Of a stretch of 64,000 nucleotides of DNA, positions 8,986-18,915 are shown piece by piece. The position numbers and the translations under genes are program-made. Each line of letters opens with the position of its first letter. Within the stretch, counting starts at the first letter, position 1. The notes below the pieces were generated by a model that saw only the letters and a program-made list of their open reading frames with translations, did not search any database and was not told the origin of the DNA. Origin of the DNA: Limnochorda sp. L945t (lineage in GTDB: Bacteria; Bacillota; Limnochordia; Limnochordales; Geochordaceae); NCBI RefSeq assembly GCF_035593305.1, contig NZ_CP141615.1, positions 1,674,001 to 1,738,000 on the forward strand. Reading direction: 5' to 3'.

Positions 8986-9207
8986 TCAGGGGATCCAGGT
9001 GCCCAAGGGGCGCACCAGGTGCACCAGCACGCTGGTGAGGCTCGGGAGCTCCACCCCCATGGCATTGGCCACCGCCAGGCCGATGCCCGCCAGCCAGAGC
9101 GCCACCGACGCTGTCAGCGCCGTCCACTCCCGCCGCGCCGCGAACTGCCGCACGTCGGAGACGGCCAGCGCACCCAACACGCACCCCAGCAGCACCGCCG
9201 TGCTCAC
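8986..9207 (-). CDS. Small two-helix membrane protein at the end of the ger operon
   Basis: A 73-residue protein starting at GTG (9207-9205) that overlaps the gerC stop as GTGA, implying translational coupling. It has two hydrophobic stretches, TAVLLGCVLGALAVSDV and SVALWLAGIGLAVANAMGV, separated by a basic loop. The overlap, strand and composition argue for a real gene. A role in the germinant receptor complex is inferred from position only; small extra ger-operon proteins are known in some spore formers. Confidence 0.6.
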   Translation of the reverse strand: MSTAVLLGCVLGALAVSDVRQFAARREWTALTASVALWLAGIGLAVANAMGVELPSLTSVLVHLVRPLGTWIP

Positions 9208-10550
9208 CGTGGGGTCACCTCTTCCTCGGTGAGCCCGAAGCGCCGCACCTGGAATCGCACCCGGACCTCCACCGGGAGCCGGGCCAGGATGGTGCGCCAC
9301 CGGGGCTCCAGCGCCTCCCAGAGATCCGGCCGCGACCGGTATACCTGCAGGCCGAATCCCACGGGGTCGGCGTGCAACTGCCCGTGAACCTTTCGAATGG
9401 TGTGCCGCACGTCGGCCGTGAGGAGCCGGACCACCTCTTGTTCGACGGCCCTGACGCCCGCGCCGCCCAGCGGCGTCGGGCAAAGGGTCTCCCCCAGCTG
9501 CCCTTCGGCCCGGATCTCCACGGTAAACCTCGGCAGCCCCGTCACCGGCGGACCGGGCGAGGGGGCTGCCGGCGCCATGGTCCCACCCACCTCCGGTCCC
9601 TGCAGTCTTCTCTCCACCCTCCATCGGACGACACGGATGGCCACCAGGCTCGGGCCCGGGCCACTACCCGGGGCCCGCGATCGACCCTTCGGGCATGCCA
9701 CGCTGATCGTGAACGGGCGGCTGGCTCCCCTCAGCAGTTGCAGCGCCCGCGTTTCCTCTCCCGAAAGCCACCCCACCAGCCGGTCATCCTGGAAGATGGC
9801 CGTACCTTCCACCCGTGCCACGGCCGGCCACTCCCCGGCAGGCAGCGGCACCAGGCGCATGTCCGGCGCCAGCGGCTTTTCGGCAACGAAACCCGGCGCA
9901 ACCGGGTCGATGCCCGGTTGCTCGTAGGCCGCCAGGAACTCATGCAGGCGCTGCGGGATCGCGGTCACCGCGGTGCGCCGGAGGATGTCCTCCAGCCGGG
10001 CCAGATGCTCCGGCGAGCCCGTGAAGGGCCCCGGAAGGTCGAGGAGACGGTAAGCCGGCATGCCTCTCGCCACCGCGAGCCAGGAGGTCCGGCGGAATTC
10101 CCGGTCGCGGGCGACGGACTCGAGCACCTGCCGCAACCCGCTCGCCGCGAGCCGCTCCCCCACCACGATGAGCCGCAGGTGAGCCCAGAAAGGTTGGCGG
10201 GGGCTCACCTCCTCGAGGCGTTCCCGGGCTTCGACCAGGCTGGGTCCGGTGGCCCCGGTGATCCAGGCCGTGGGCCCTCGAGGGCCGAAAGTCGTGCGGG
10301 CAAAGGGTATCGTACCGCCGGAGGCTCCGCCGCCCGCCCCGCCACCCCCTATCCCGGAGGCGGCCGTGGGCTGGGGAATGGAGAAGGCCCCTGTCAACAG
10401 GATGCCATTGCCGTCCGGAGCACGGTCCACCGCCATCGCCGTCGCCACCGCGAGGCTTTCGATCTCGCGGTGATCCCAGCACCCGGATGCCGCCAGCGAA
10501 AGCAGCGCCAGAAAGAGCATCGCTTCCCAGCGTCGCCTCCGGCGACCCAT
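9204..10550 (-). CDS. Ger(x)C family spore germination lipoprotein (GerC)
   Basis: 448 residues. The start has a lipoprotein signal ending in LAASGCWDHREIESL; the lipobox cysteine followed by WDxREIxxL is diagnostic of Ger(x)C proteins. The protein would be anchored to the outer face of the inner spore membrane as the C subunit of a nutrient germinant receptor. A glycine-rich insertion (SGIGGGGAGGGASGG) follows the first strand and looks like low-complexity expansion. It lies 4 bp downstream of the gerB stop. Confidence 0.93.
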   Translation of the reverse strand: MGRRRRRWEAMLFLALLSLAASGCWDHREIESLAVATAMAVDRAPDGNGILLTGAFSIPQPTAASGIGGGGAGGGASGGTIPFARTTFGPRGPTAWITGATGPSLVEARERLEEVSPRQPFWAHLRLIVVGERLAASGLRQVLESVARDREFRRTSWLAVARGMPAYRLLDLPGPFTGSPEHLARLEDILRRTAVTAIPQRLHEFLAAYEQPGIDPVAPGFVAEKPLAPDMRLVPLPAGEWPAVARVEGTAIFQDDRLVGWLSGEETRALQLLRGASRPFTISVACPKGRSRAPGSGPGPSLVAIRVVRWRVERRLQGPEVGGTMAPAAPSPGPPVTGLPRFTVEIRAEGQLGETLCPTPLGGAGVRAVEQEVVRLLTADVRHTIRKVHGQLHADPVGFGLQVYRSRPDLWEALEPRWRTILARLPVEVRVRFQVRRFGLTEEEVTPR

Positions 10551-10554
10551 ACGG

Positions 10555-11694
10555 TCACCTCCTCGACCTCCCGGGACTGCCGGGCCGGCGCCACCACGTC
10601 GCCGCTACCCAGACGGCAGTCGGTACCCACACGAGCCCGATCATGTACGGCGCCAGCACCCGCACCTCGCTGAACTGTTTCAATTCCTTGAGGTCACCGG
10701 CCAGCACCATGGCTCCCACGATGACCAGCAGCGCCATCGGACGCACCAGCCGGCGGTGGTCGCCGAGACCGAGCAGTTCGGAGAGGCCCAACAGCGCCGA
10801 GTGCAGGAAAAGTCCCGCCGCGGATAGCAAGCTGAGTCCCCAGGCGCCCACGGCAAGCGCATCCACCCGCTGGATGAACTCCCCGATCAGGACGAGCTGG
10901 GCCGCGCTCAGCAGTGGAAACTGCGTCTCCGCCGCCACCTCCTCGGACATCACGCTCACCACGAGCACGACGAGGAGAGCGCCCAGGCCGCTCGCAGCGG
11001 CAACGCCCGCCATGAGCGCCCTCCTGCTCCTCGGATGGTCGAGCACGGACGGCGCGACGGCCGGATAGAAGAAGACCTGAGTGTGCCACGCAGACGCCGC
11101 CAGCACCCCGCTGAGAAGCCCTCGCCAGCCGCTTTGCAGGACCGGCTGGAGTCTGGCCAGCTCGATCTGGGGCGCGAGCAGGAGGCCAATCGCCACGACG
11201 GCGATCACGACGACAGTCCCCAGGATGGAAATGACCCTCCCGACCGTGGGGCTGTCCTGGAAGGCGATAACGGCGGCCGCAAGGCCGGTGACGGCCACCA
11301 CCACGACCAGCGGGGTCCTCGGCAACACCGCGCTCACGACGACCTCGCTGTAGTCTCGTACGACGAGGGTCGTGCGGTGCAGGTAGGACCAGACGAACAA
11401 CACCGTGACCAGACCGCCGGCCCATTTGCCGAGCGGCTTTCGCAGCTGCTCGGCCAACCCGGCACCGGGCATGACACTCGGACCGTAACTGAACGCCCAC
11501 GCCAGGCCCATCCCCACCGGTATGCTGGCGATGAGGGCGATCCAGGCGTCTCGCCCTGCACGCGTCGCCGTCAGGATCGGCATGAGCGCCAGCAGGTTGG
11601 TGAGCCGCGTCGTGAGGGCAAACCAGAACACCTGGGAACTGGTCAGACCATCGCCCGGCCGCCGGTAGCCGGGACGGCCCGCGGGTGCATCCAT
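10555..11694 (-). CDS. Spore germination protein GerB family (amino acid permease-like)
   Basis: 379 residues, close to the usual ~365, with about ten transmembrane segments. FWFALTTRLTNLLALMPIL and QFPLLSAAQLVLIGEFIQRVDAL match the GerAB type of the amino acid/polyamine/organocation superfamily. ATG at 11694 lies 5 bp after the gerA stop. In characterised receptors the B subunit binds the germinant. The frame stays open far upstream as antisense sequence, which is not coding. Confidence 0.92.
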   Translation of the reverse strand: MDAPAGRPGYRRPGDGLTSSQVFWFALTTRLTNLLALMPILTATRAGRDAWIALIASIPVGMGLAWAFSYGPSVMPGAGLAEQLRKPLGKWAGGLVTVLFVWSYLHRTTLVVRDYSEVVVSAVLPRTPLVVVVAVTGLAAAVIAFQDSPTVGRVISILGTVVVIAVVAIGLLLAPQIELARLQPVLQSGWRGLLSGVLAASAWHTQVFFYPAVAPSVLDHPRSRRALMAGVAAASGLGALLVVLVVSVMSEEVAAETQFPLLSAAQLVLIGEFIQRVDALAVGAWGLSLLSAAGLFLHSALLGLSELLGLGDHRRLVRPMALLVIVGAMVLAGDLKELKQFSEVRVLAPYMIGLVWVPTAVWVAATWWRRPGSPGRSRR

Positions 11695-11699
11695 GAGGC

Positions 11700-13415
11700 T
11701 CAAGAGCCGTGATCCCCTCGCGGCAGCCGGCTCCGCATGAGCTCCTTCGGCATCAGCCATCCGGGGCGCCGGCGCATCGCCCACCACGGCAGGCGCAACC
11801 CCACGTCTTTCCAGTCCTGCAGGTGCAGCGGTGCCACCGGTGCCAGGTACGGTACCCCGAACGAACGCAGGGCACACAGGTGCACCAGGAGCAGCACCGC
11901 CACCGCCTGCATGCCGAACAGCCCGAGCAGCGCCCCACTCATGGTGAACACGAATCGCGTCACCCTGGCGGCGAGGGCCAGGGAAAAGACGGGCGTCGCG
12001 AAGGAGGCGATGGCCGTCATCGCTACCACGATGACCATGGCGGGACTGACCAGGTTGGCGCTGATCGCCGCCTGGCCGAGTACGAGCGCCCCTACGATGC
12101 TGATGGCGGGCCCCACGACCCTGGGAAGGCGAAGGCCCGCTTCCCGCAGGATTTCGAATTGGACCTCCATGATCAGAGCCTCGGCGATGGCCGGAAACGG
12201 CACACCTTCGCGGGCCGCCGCGATGGAGAGGAAGAGATGGGTCGGCAGGAGCTCCTGGTGATAGGTGAGCAGGGCTACGTAAAGACCGGGGAGCACCAGC
12301 GAGATGATCAGCGCGAGAAAACGCAGGCCCCGCATCCCGACGCTCAAGACGGCACGCTCGTAGTAGTCTTCGGAGACTCCCAGCAACTGGGTGAGGACCA
12401 CAGGGCCAACCAGCGCGAAAGGCGAGCCGTCCACCAGGATCGCGAAGTGACCCTCGAGGAGATTGCCCACCACCACGTCCGGCCGCTCGGTGCGCAGTGT
12501 CTGCGGGAAAGGTGAAAACGGCTGATCCTCGATGAACTCCTCGATGTAGCCGGACTCCAGCACTCCGTCGATCTGGATCCGACCCAGCCGAGAACGCACC
12601 GTGTCGAGGATGGCCGGGTTGATGAGATCTTCGATGTAAACCAGCGCGACCCGCGTCGCGGTCCGGGAGCCGACTCTCTTCTCCTCGAACCGCAACCCGG
12701 GGTGGCGGAGGCGGGACCGGATCAAGGCCATGGACGAGCCGATCTGCTCGTTGAACCCCTCCCTCGGCACGCGCACGCCGCTTTCGGCATCCGGCTCCTC
12801 GACCACGCGGCCGGGCCGTGCCGCGGTATCGGCCGCCCACAGGCGCTCTTCGGGATCGACGAGGATGGTCCAGCCGTCGAGCAGCCTGCCGGTGGCTTCG
12901 TCGACGCCGTCGACGGGCGTCACGGCAGGGACGTAGACGGCGGGCAAGGACGCTCGGGGGGTGGCGCCGCCCGGCGCAGCGCGCCCCTGGGTGCTGGACG
13001 CCGGGCCGGCCGCTGGCCCGTACCCGTCGCTCCGCAGCAGCGGGCCGACGATGTGCTGCGCTACGGCGGTGGCGTCCACCATGCTGTCGAGGAACAGCAC
13101 CCAGTAACGAGCGGCTGCGCTCGGAGCTCCATCGGTGGGCGCGCGGTCGACGGCACGTACGACCAGGTCAGGGGGCTCGGCCAGGCGCGCTCGGACGGTC
13201 TGGACGATGCCGGGTTCCGTCGGACTGCCGGCTGCCGGGGCGCCGCCAGGAAGGCGCGTGGCCGGCGCTCCCCAGAAGGGCGGACCACCCGGCGCCGCCC
13301 GTATCCATCGCAGGAGCCACGTCAACGCGTTGGTGCGGCCCGTGTCCCTCACCTGCCCGCCCACCGGTACGGCGCCGGGCCCGGGATGCCGTACCAGGTC
13401 CGTACGGACATGCAC
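11700..13415 (-). CDS. Spore germination protein GerA family
   Basis: 571 residues. The N-terminal soluble half contains TRVALVYIEDLINPAILDTV and YIEEFIEDQPFSPFPQTLRT, followed by ERPDVVVGNLLEGHFAILVD, the GerAA hallmark. The C-terminal half has four to five transmembrane segments including PGLYVALLTYHQELLPTHL. It is the A subunit of a germinant receptor and first gene of the ger operon. The start (GTG 13415) is uncertain because the first ~100 residues are Ala/Gly/Pro-rich and poorly conserved in type. Confidence 0.93.
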   Translation of the reverse strand: MHVRTDLVRHPGPGAVPVGGQVRDTGRTNALTWLLRWIRAAPGGPPFWGAPATRLPGGAPAAGSPTEPGIVQTVRARLAEPPDLVVRAVDRAPTDGAPSAAARYWVLFLDSMVDATAVAQHIVGPLLRSDGYGPAAGPASSTQGRAAPGGATPRASLPAVYVPAVTPVDGVDEATGRLLDGWTILVDPEERLWAADTAARPGRVVEEPDAESGVRVPREGFNEQIGSSMALIRSRLRHPGLRFEEKRVGSRTATRVALVYIEDLINPAILDTVRSRLGRIQIDGVLESGYIEEFIEDQPFSPFPQTLRTERPDVVVGNLLEGHFAILVDGSPFALVGPVVLTQLLGVSEDYYERAVLSVGMRGLRFLALIISLVLPGLYVALLTYHQELLPTHLFLSIAAAREGVPFPAIAEALIMEVQFEILREAGLRLPRVVGPAISIVGALVLGQAAISANLVSPAMVIVVAMTAIASFATPVFSLALAARVTRFVFTMSGALLGLFGMQAVAVLLLVHLCALRSFGVPYLAPVAPLHLQDWKDVGLRLPWWAMRRRPGWLMPKELMRSRLPRGDHGS

Positions 13416-13495
13416 AGCTTTCCCGCAGGCTGGCGTTTTCTCTCGTTGAGGGATTTGGAAGGACAGCGGGATTCACGCGCCTGCCCGACGAGCAG

Positions 13496-14713
13496 CTATG
13501 AGGGCCGGAGCCAGTCATGGCTCTGGAGCCGGTCGTAGATCTCCAGGTGCGCCTGTGTCACCGTGGCGACACCGAACCTCGAGCGTGCCCGGGCGGCCGT
13601 GCGAGCCAGGGGAGCCAGACAGGAGGGGTCCTTCACGATCCGGGCGAGCAGCGCCGCCAGCTCATCCGGACGCTCCGGATCGAAGAGCCACCCGGTACGA
13701 CCGTGCTCGACCAGCTCCGGCAACGCGCCACGCCGTGCTGCTACCACCGGGACCCCATGCGCGTACGCTTCGACCACGACCCTCCCAAAGGGCTCGTGCC
13801 ACAGGGAGGGCACCACCAGGACATCGATCTGTGCGAGCAGCCATCCGGGCTGCACGAAGCCGACAAACCGCACGCCCGTGGAAGGGCAGAGTCGTTGTAG
13901 CCGCCGCAGATACTCCGGGCTTCCCCTGCCGGCGATCCACGCTTCCCAGCCCGGCACACCGACTGCGTGCAGAGCACGCAGCAACACCTCCACCCCCTTG
14001 GCAGGCTCCAGCCGTCCGAGGAAACCGAAACGGACGGGACGGTCCTGTCCCGCGAGCGGTGGCCGCTCTGGTCCATCCACGGGCCCCTCGTCCGCGTTGG
14101 GGACCACCTCCCGGATGGAGGCGCCGGGGAAGTACCCGAGCCATTCATGAAGCCTCAGGAGAAAGTCACTCGTGGCCACCACGGCGTCGACCGCGGCGGA
14201 GGCCCTCCTCCTGCCCCACGCGTACACCCGGCAATCGGGGCAGGGTCGTGCGCAGGCCCGCCCGTGCCGGTACATCGTGTTGCGGGGGCAGAGCAGGTAG
14301 TAGTCCCGCGGTGTGTGCACCACCGGGATCCCCAGGCGCTTCACGGCTTCCCAGGCGGCCACCGAGAAGCCCGCGAGGTTTTGGGTGTGCACCACGTCGG
14401 GCCGGGTGGCCTCGACAATCCGGGCAAGGCGGCGGGCCATCACCGGATTCCAGGTATCGAGGCCATGCCAGGCCAGTTTCCGATGGGCGGGCCTCCTGCC
14501 CGGGTCGAACGGCCAGTAGGCATTGAACAGGGGTATCCGGTGGACTGTCACCCCCTCCTCCTCGGTCGTCACGCGGCCGGGGGTTGAGCTGGCAGCGGCG
14601 ACGTGGACGTCATGGCCGGCCCCGGCGAGCCCTCGAGCGAGCAGCCGTACGGAGCGTTCAGCACCCCCCACCGTGGGGGGAGGATAGAGGGTATTGACCA
14701 GGAGCACTCTCAT
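13496..14713 (-). CDS. Glycosyltransferase family 4 protein
   Basis: 405 residues with a GT-B fold. N-terminal MRVLLVNTLYPPPTVGGAER is the acceptor-domain start. C-terminal PVRFGFLGRLEPAKGVEVLL and HEPFGRVVVEAYAHGVPVVA carry the EX7E nucleotide-sugar motif. A cysteine cluster (CPRNTMYRHGRACARPCPDC) near residue 150 resembles the zinc-like Cys patch seen in some family 4 enzymes. It overlaps the end of the neighbouring glycosyltransferase gene by 56 bp. It belongs to the exopolysaccharide cluster; the sugar is unknown. Confidence 0.9.
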   Translation of the reverse strand: MRVLLVNTLYPPPTVGGAERSVRLLARGLAGAGHDVHVAAASSTPGRVTTEEEGVTVHRIPLFNAYWPFDPGRRPAHRKLAWHGLDTWNPVMARRLARIVEATRPDVVHTQNLAGFSVAAWEAVKRLGIPVVHTPRDYYLLCPRNTMYRHGRACARPCPDCRVYAWGRRRASAAVDAVVATSDFLLRLHEWLGYFPGASIREVVPNADEGPVDGPERPPLAGQDRPVRFGFLGRLEPAKGVEVLLRALHAVGVPGWEAWIAGRGSPEYLRRLQRLCPSTGVRFVGFVQPGWLLAQIDVLVVPSLWHEPFGRVVVEAYAHGVPVVAARRGALPELVEHGRTGWLFDPERPDELAALLARIVKDPSCLAPLARTAARARSRFGVATVTQAHLEIYDRLQSHDWLRPS

Positions 14714-15917
14714 GGCGAATTCCCATCACTTCGTGGTAGAGCGTCACGGTCTTTCGGGCCACGTGAGACCAGGTGTACTCCCGTGTAACGAGCGCATGCG
14801 CAGCCTCGGCCAACTGCTGGCGCCGCACGGGATGCTCCTGGAGCTCGAGAATGGCCCTCGCCAGGGCGTTCGGGTCACCGGCCGGCACGAGCAGGCCGGT
14901 CTGCCCGTCTCGCACCACTTCAGGCAGTCCCCCCACGTCGGTGGCCACGACCGCCCTCCGCATCGCCATGGCCTCGAGCGCGGCCAGGCTCACCGCTTCC
15001 ATCAGGGAGGGCAGGACCACGACGTGGGCCATCGCGTACACGCGAGGCATCTCCATGTGGGGGACGTTGCCGAGGTCGACCACGTATCCCGCCTCTGTCA
15101 AGGGTTGCAGGACGGTCATGACCTGTCGCGCATATCGCGGGTCGGTATTGAATGCCGAGGCCGACCCCGCGAAGACGAAGCGCCAGCGGACGTCAGGTCG
15201 CTGCTGCACCAACAGTCGAGCGGCCAGGGCGAAATAGAGGACCCCGTTCTTCTCGACCATGCGACGCGGGCACAAGACGACCGCATCACCGTCCACGGGC
15301 CGCAGCGGACGGACGGAGGGGCTGAAGACCTCCGGGTCCACGCCGTTGGGAATGTACCGCAACAGGTGCGGCGGGAAATGCCATAGGGCCCTGGACTGTG
15401 CCTCGATCTCCCGGCTCACCGCTATCACCGCTCGCACGCCGGAGTAGAGCAGCCTTGCCGCCATCCGACCCGAGCGCGTGCGGGCATCCACGAGAAAAGC
15501 GGAACTGTGGTTGGTCCAGACCCAGGGGACCCCATGTACCCTGGAAAACCACGCGGCGCCCATGGAGGAGTCCCGGTAGTCGTGCTGGTGGACGATCAGG
15601 GGCCGTCCTGCCTCGTGCAATCGCCGTAGCCCCCGCACGACCGCTCGGGCCCGTTGCCACAGCCTGTGATAACGGGACCCCCCCGAAGGGTAGCGGAGCC
15701 TGACTACAGGGGGTGACATGGATGGCTCCCACTCCAGCCGCGGTTCGCTCCGGCTGGCATCGCCCACGGGCTGGAGGACCATGACTTCGTGTCCGAGGGC
15801 CTCGATGGCCCTGGCGAGGTGGTAGACGTGGGCCGCGATCCCGCCGATGTTGGGCAGGTAGTCTGTGGAAAGCATCACGACCCGCGGCGCCCGCGCGGTC
15901 GCGCCCTGGCGCTCCAA
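14658..15917 (-). CDS. Glycosyltransferase family 4 protein
   Basis: 419 residues. MLSTDYLPNIGGIAAHVYHL is typical of GT4 N-termini; DGDAVVLCPRRMVEKNGV and PSLMEAVSLAALEAMAMRRA form the donor-binding part. The TTG start at 15917 directly follows the flippase stop and has an AGGGGGGAG ribosome binding site, which supports it; GTG further in is an alternative. Cytoplasmic enzyme, probably adding one sugar to the lipid-linked repeat unit. Confidence 0.9.
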   Translation of the reverse strand: MERQGATARAPRVVMLSTDYLPNIGGIAAHVYHLARAIEALGHEVMVLQPVGDASRSEPRLEWEPSMSPPVVRLRYPSGGSRYHRLWQRARAVVRGLRRLHEAGRPLIVHQHDYRDSSMGAAWFSRVHGVPWVWTNHSSAFLVDARTRSGRMAARLLYSGVRAVIAVSREIEAQSRALWHFPPHLLRYIPNGVDPEVFSPSVRPLRPVDGDAVVLCPRRMVEKNGVLYFALAARLLVQQRPDVRWRFVFAGSASAFNTDPRYARQVMTVLQPLTEAGYVVDLGNVPHMEMPRVYAMAHVVVLPSLMEAVSLAALEAMAMRRAVVATDVGGLPEVVRDGQTGLLVPAGDPNALARAILELQEHPVRRQQLAEAAHALVTREYTWSHVARKTVTLYHEVMGIRHESAPGQYPLSSPHGGGC

Positions 15918-17324
15918 TCAGCTCCCCCCTTCCCTCGCCGTCGCGCGTTTGTCGGCTCCGGCGCCGAAAGGAAGCATCCCCCGCCGCCGGAGGATGGTGA
16001 GCATGGCCAGCGTCACGAAGGCTTCGGTGGAGGTGACGGCCACCGCCATCCCCGCCGGCCCGTGGGAGGGGGCCAGCACCCACGCCAGCAGCACGTTGAC
16101 GACTCCGGCAGCGGCCACCGTGAGCGTGAAGCTGCGCTCCAGCCCCAGCGGTATCATCCACTGCGTGCCGAGCACGTTGTTGGCGGCGGAGAGGGGCATG
16201 AGGAGCGCCAGTATGCGTACTACCGGTATGGCGGGCTCATATCCCGGCCCGAAGAGGAGGCGAACCAGCACGGGAGCCAGTACGATGACGCCGGCGGCCA
16301 TCAGGCATCCTGCAGCGGCCATGGCGACGAGACTCAGGCGCGCGAGACGATGCGCACGGGTGCGATCCTCGGAGACGAGATGGCTGATGTGCGGAAACAA
16401 CGCCTGGCTCAGCGGCCCGAAGAGGCCGAGGGCAGCACGCACCACTTTGTCTGCCGCGGCATAAAACCCGACCAGCGAAAACGGGACCAGGAGCCCCAGC
16501 GGCAGCGTGTTGAGCGTCGTGTAGAGGTTGTTGGTGAGCCGCAGCAAGAACAGTACCGACCCTGCCTTCAACGCCTTCCGGGTGCCCTCCAGGGTGGGCG
16601 TCCGCCAGGACAGATCCCGGTACATGAGCGCCGTCGTGACGACCGTGACCACCGCCGACGTGACAGCCTGCAGGGCCAGCACGACAGGGCCGTCTGCCGG
16701 TGCGCGGACGGCGAGAAAGATAGCGCCGGCCGCGACCACTCGGCCGGCGAAATCGAGGGCCGCGGGTACCTGGAGCTGTTCGCGGCCCTGGAAGTACCAC
16801 AGCGGGTTGAATCCCTGGAACACGGCCGCGCCCACGGCCCATACCAGGTAAGCCGTACCGCCGTGGAAGCTGGGAATCCACCGCGGCCCGGCGAGCGAGA
16901 GCGCCAGGACGGGCACCACCAGCACGAGCTTGGAGCCGAGCACTTCCGCCGCGATACGACTCAAGGCGGCGGGGGAGGCCCGAAGCTGCGCGACCTCCCG
17001 TGTGGCGGAAAGCCCGAATCCGTACTCGAGCAGCAACGCGATCCAGAAGCTGAAGGCCTGGTAGAAGGCGAGCCGGCCAAAGCTCTCCGGCCCAAGCACC
17101 CGGGTCAGGTAAGGCAGGGTAACGAGTGGCACGACGTAGGTCGCAAAGCGTACGGCGTAGAGCGCGGTAGCGTTCCTGACCACCGGATGGGACAGCGACC
17201 GAAGGAGCAGGCCTCCGTACCTTCCGTATCCTCCCTCGCCGAGCCGGCCGGCCGCCGGATCTGCCGTGCGGGAGCCACCCTCCCCACGCCGAGCGGGAAC
17301 CGGGCAGGCTGCTCCTGGGGTCAC
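15918..17324 (-). CDS. Polysaccharide flippase (oligosaccharide exporter, Wzx type)
   Basis: About 468 residues with 12-14 hydrophobic segments. ATYVVPLVTLPYLTRVLGPESFG is the family's N-terminal signature. The GTG start at 17324 overlaps the upstream gene's stop as GTGA; the frame is open further upstream but without family resemblance. The protein would flip the undecaprenyl-linked repeat unit across the membrane. It sits between the ligase and two glycosyltransferases, which fits a Wzx-dependent pathway; a Wzy-like role could be held by the ligase homologue. Confidence 0.88.
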   Translation of the reverse strand: MTPGAACPVPARRGEGGSRTADPAAGRLGEGGYGRYGGLLLRSLSHPVVRNATALYAVRFATYVVPLVTLPYLTRVLGPESFGRLAFYQAFSFWIALLLEYGFGLSATREVAQLRASPAALSRIAAEVLGSKLVLVVPVLALSLAGPRWIPSFHGGTAYLVWAVGAAVFQGFNPLWYFQGREQLQVPAALDFAGRVVAAGAIFLAVRAPADGPVVLALQAVTSAVVTVVTTALMYRDLSWRTPTLEGTRKALKAGSVLFLLRLTNNLYTTLNTLPLGLLVPFSLVGFYAAADKVVRAALGLFGPLSQALFPHISHLVSEDRTRAHRLARLSLVAMAAAGCLMAAGVIVLAPVLVRLLFGPGYEPAIPVVRILALLMPLSAANNVLGTQWMIPLGLERSFTLTVAAAGVVNVLLAWVLAPSHGPAGMAVAVTSTEAFVTLAMLTILRRRGMLPFGAGADKRATAREGGS

Positions 17325-18811
17325 GCCCGTACCCACGCCTCTTCCGGCAGCCCCCAGAGCATCCCGGTCAACAGCCACATATAAGGGAAGACGAAGTCTG
17401 GAACCGCCGCGCTCTGCAACAACACCACCGTCAGCAGGGTGAGGGCGAGAATGGGGGCGCCCCGGGTTAGACCCCGCCAGGCGGCCCACGCCATACTCCC
17501 GTACAGTATCGCGAAACCCGCGATCCCGAGGTTGGCCAGGGTATTGGACGCCAGGTCCTTGGTGCGCAGCGTACCGGCACCCCAGCCCAGCAGCGGGCGC
17601 TGCAGCCACAGCTTGAGCCCTCCGAAGAGCGCTGACTTGCGTTCCTCACCCGAGTCGGTGGAGCCCTTCTGTACCCCCTTGCGGGCGAGTGCATCGACAA
17701 TCTCCCGGCCTACGCTCCGGTGTTGCCGGTAGGCCGGCCCTTGCCGGGGCGCGAGAGCCTGCCGCTCCCCTCCTGCCGCCTGAGGCGTGACGGCGGCTGT
17801 GAGGCCTGGCGCGGCCAGCAGCAGGGCCGCTCCGACCATGGCGGTCCCCGTCCACAGGATGGCCCGCCTTGGCCTGCTCGGCGGCACGAGGGCCGACCCG
17901 GCGAGCGCCAGCACACCGCCCACCCCCAGCCCGAGCATGCCGGTCGTGGAAAAAGAGGCCATGGCCGAGACGACCAGGGCAGCGGTCAGCCACGGGTTAG
18001 CCCACGCAGCGCTCAGGAGAGCGGTCGGCACCATGAACATGGCGTACATCGACGGCTCGGGGAACGTGCTGTTGACCTGCTTGAGCGGGCCTGCCATGGC
18101 CCCGGCCACCATGGCGAAGGTCGGGTTGTCGTTGAAAAGCCGCGGATACCCCCACCCCAGGTAATGGCTCACCAGCTGGATGCCTCCCCATGCGGCGGCC
18201 GCCACAGCTCCCCAGAGCCACGGGCCAGCCACTGCCCGAACGAGAACCCCGGCGCGCCGGGCACCGTCACTCGAAACGCCGAAACCCCGGGGCCACAGCC
18301 CGGCGCACGCCCGGGTCTCTCGGTACGCCACGGCCGCCACCAGTACCATGGCGTAAAGGTACAGAAGGTGGAAGAGGCGCTTGCCTGGGTCGAGCAGCTC
18401 GACCCCCCTGGGCACGCCCCCCGCGCCACCCTCCGACAGTGCCCTGGCCGGCCCGGCGCCCAGCTCCCACCCCAGGGTTACCGTCGCCACCCACGCTGCG
18501 ACGAGCCACGCAAGCCGGCGTCTGTCGCCGTCCGTAGCCAGACCGGGATGCTTCCCCGTGCCCTGCGGCCTGGCTCTCACCCGGCCCCACAGCCACTCCC
18601 CCACGGCCCGCAAGAGGTACAGCGCCGCGAACCATTGGTACGGCTGCACGCCATAGTCGAACCGCTGGACGATGACGACGGCGGTGGAGGGAAAGGCCGC
18701 CCCGAAGAGCAGGCCTGCGAAGATCGCGCGACTGCCGCGCCAAAACAGCACGACCCCTGCCAGCAGGAAGAAGAGGCCGGCCGGCGTCACGACCATGGTC
18801 GGTTGCACCAT
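17321..18811 (-). CDS. O-antigen ligase family (Wzy/WaaL-like) membrane protein
   Basis: 496 residues with about 11-12 transmembrane segments. A large loop near residue 350-400 (SVGREIVDALARKG through ERKSALFGGLKLWLQRPLLG, then WGAGTLR) corresponds to the family's periplasmic catalytic loop; the LWLQRPLLGWGAGT block is characteristic. It is either polymerase or ligase for the exported glycan. It is coupled to the flippase through a GTGA overlap. Confidence 0.83.
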   Translation of the reverse strand: MVQPTMVVTPAGLFFLLAGVVLFWRGSRAIFAGLLFGAAFPSTAVVIVQRFDYGVQPYQWFAALYLLRAVGEWLWGRVRARPQGTGKHPGLATDGDRRRLAWLVAAWVATVTLGWELGAGPARALSEGGAGGVPRGVELLDPGKRLFHLLYLYAMVLVAAVAYRETRACAGLWPRGFGVSSDGARRAGVLVRAVAGPWLWGAVAAAAWGGIQLVSHYLGWGYPRLFNDNPTFAMVAGAMAGPLKQVNSTFPEPSMYAMFMVPTALLSAAWANPWLTAALVVSAMASFSTTGMLGLGVGGVLALAGSALVPPSRPRRAILWTGTAMVGAALLLAAPGLTAAVTPQAAGGERQALAPRQGPAYRQHRSVGREIVDALARKGVQKGSTDSGEERKSALFGGLKLWLQRPLLGWGAGTLRTKDLASNTLANLGIAGFAILYGSMAWAAWRGLTRGAPILALTLLTVVLLQSAAVPDFVFPYMWLLTGMLWGLPEEAWVRA

Positions 18812-18915
18812 CCCGTGTAAAGCGGGCGCCGGGTCAGCTCCTATATCCTTTCGTGGCCCCGCGGGGCAATGCGTCGTCCGTGCCGGCCGGCGAGGGCGAC
18901 TGCGTGGTGCGCCGG

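Noticed and set aside
9372-10673. Plus-strand 433-codon frame
   Set aside because: Antisense to gerC, arginine- and proline-rich, no family features.
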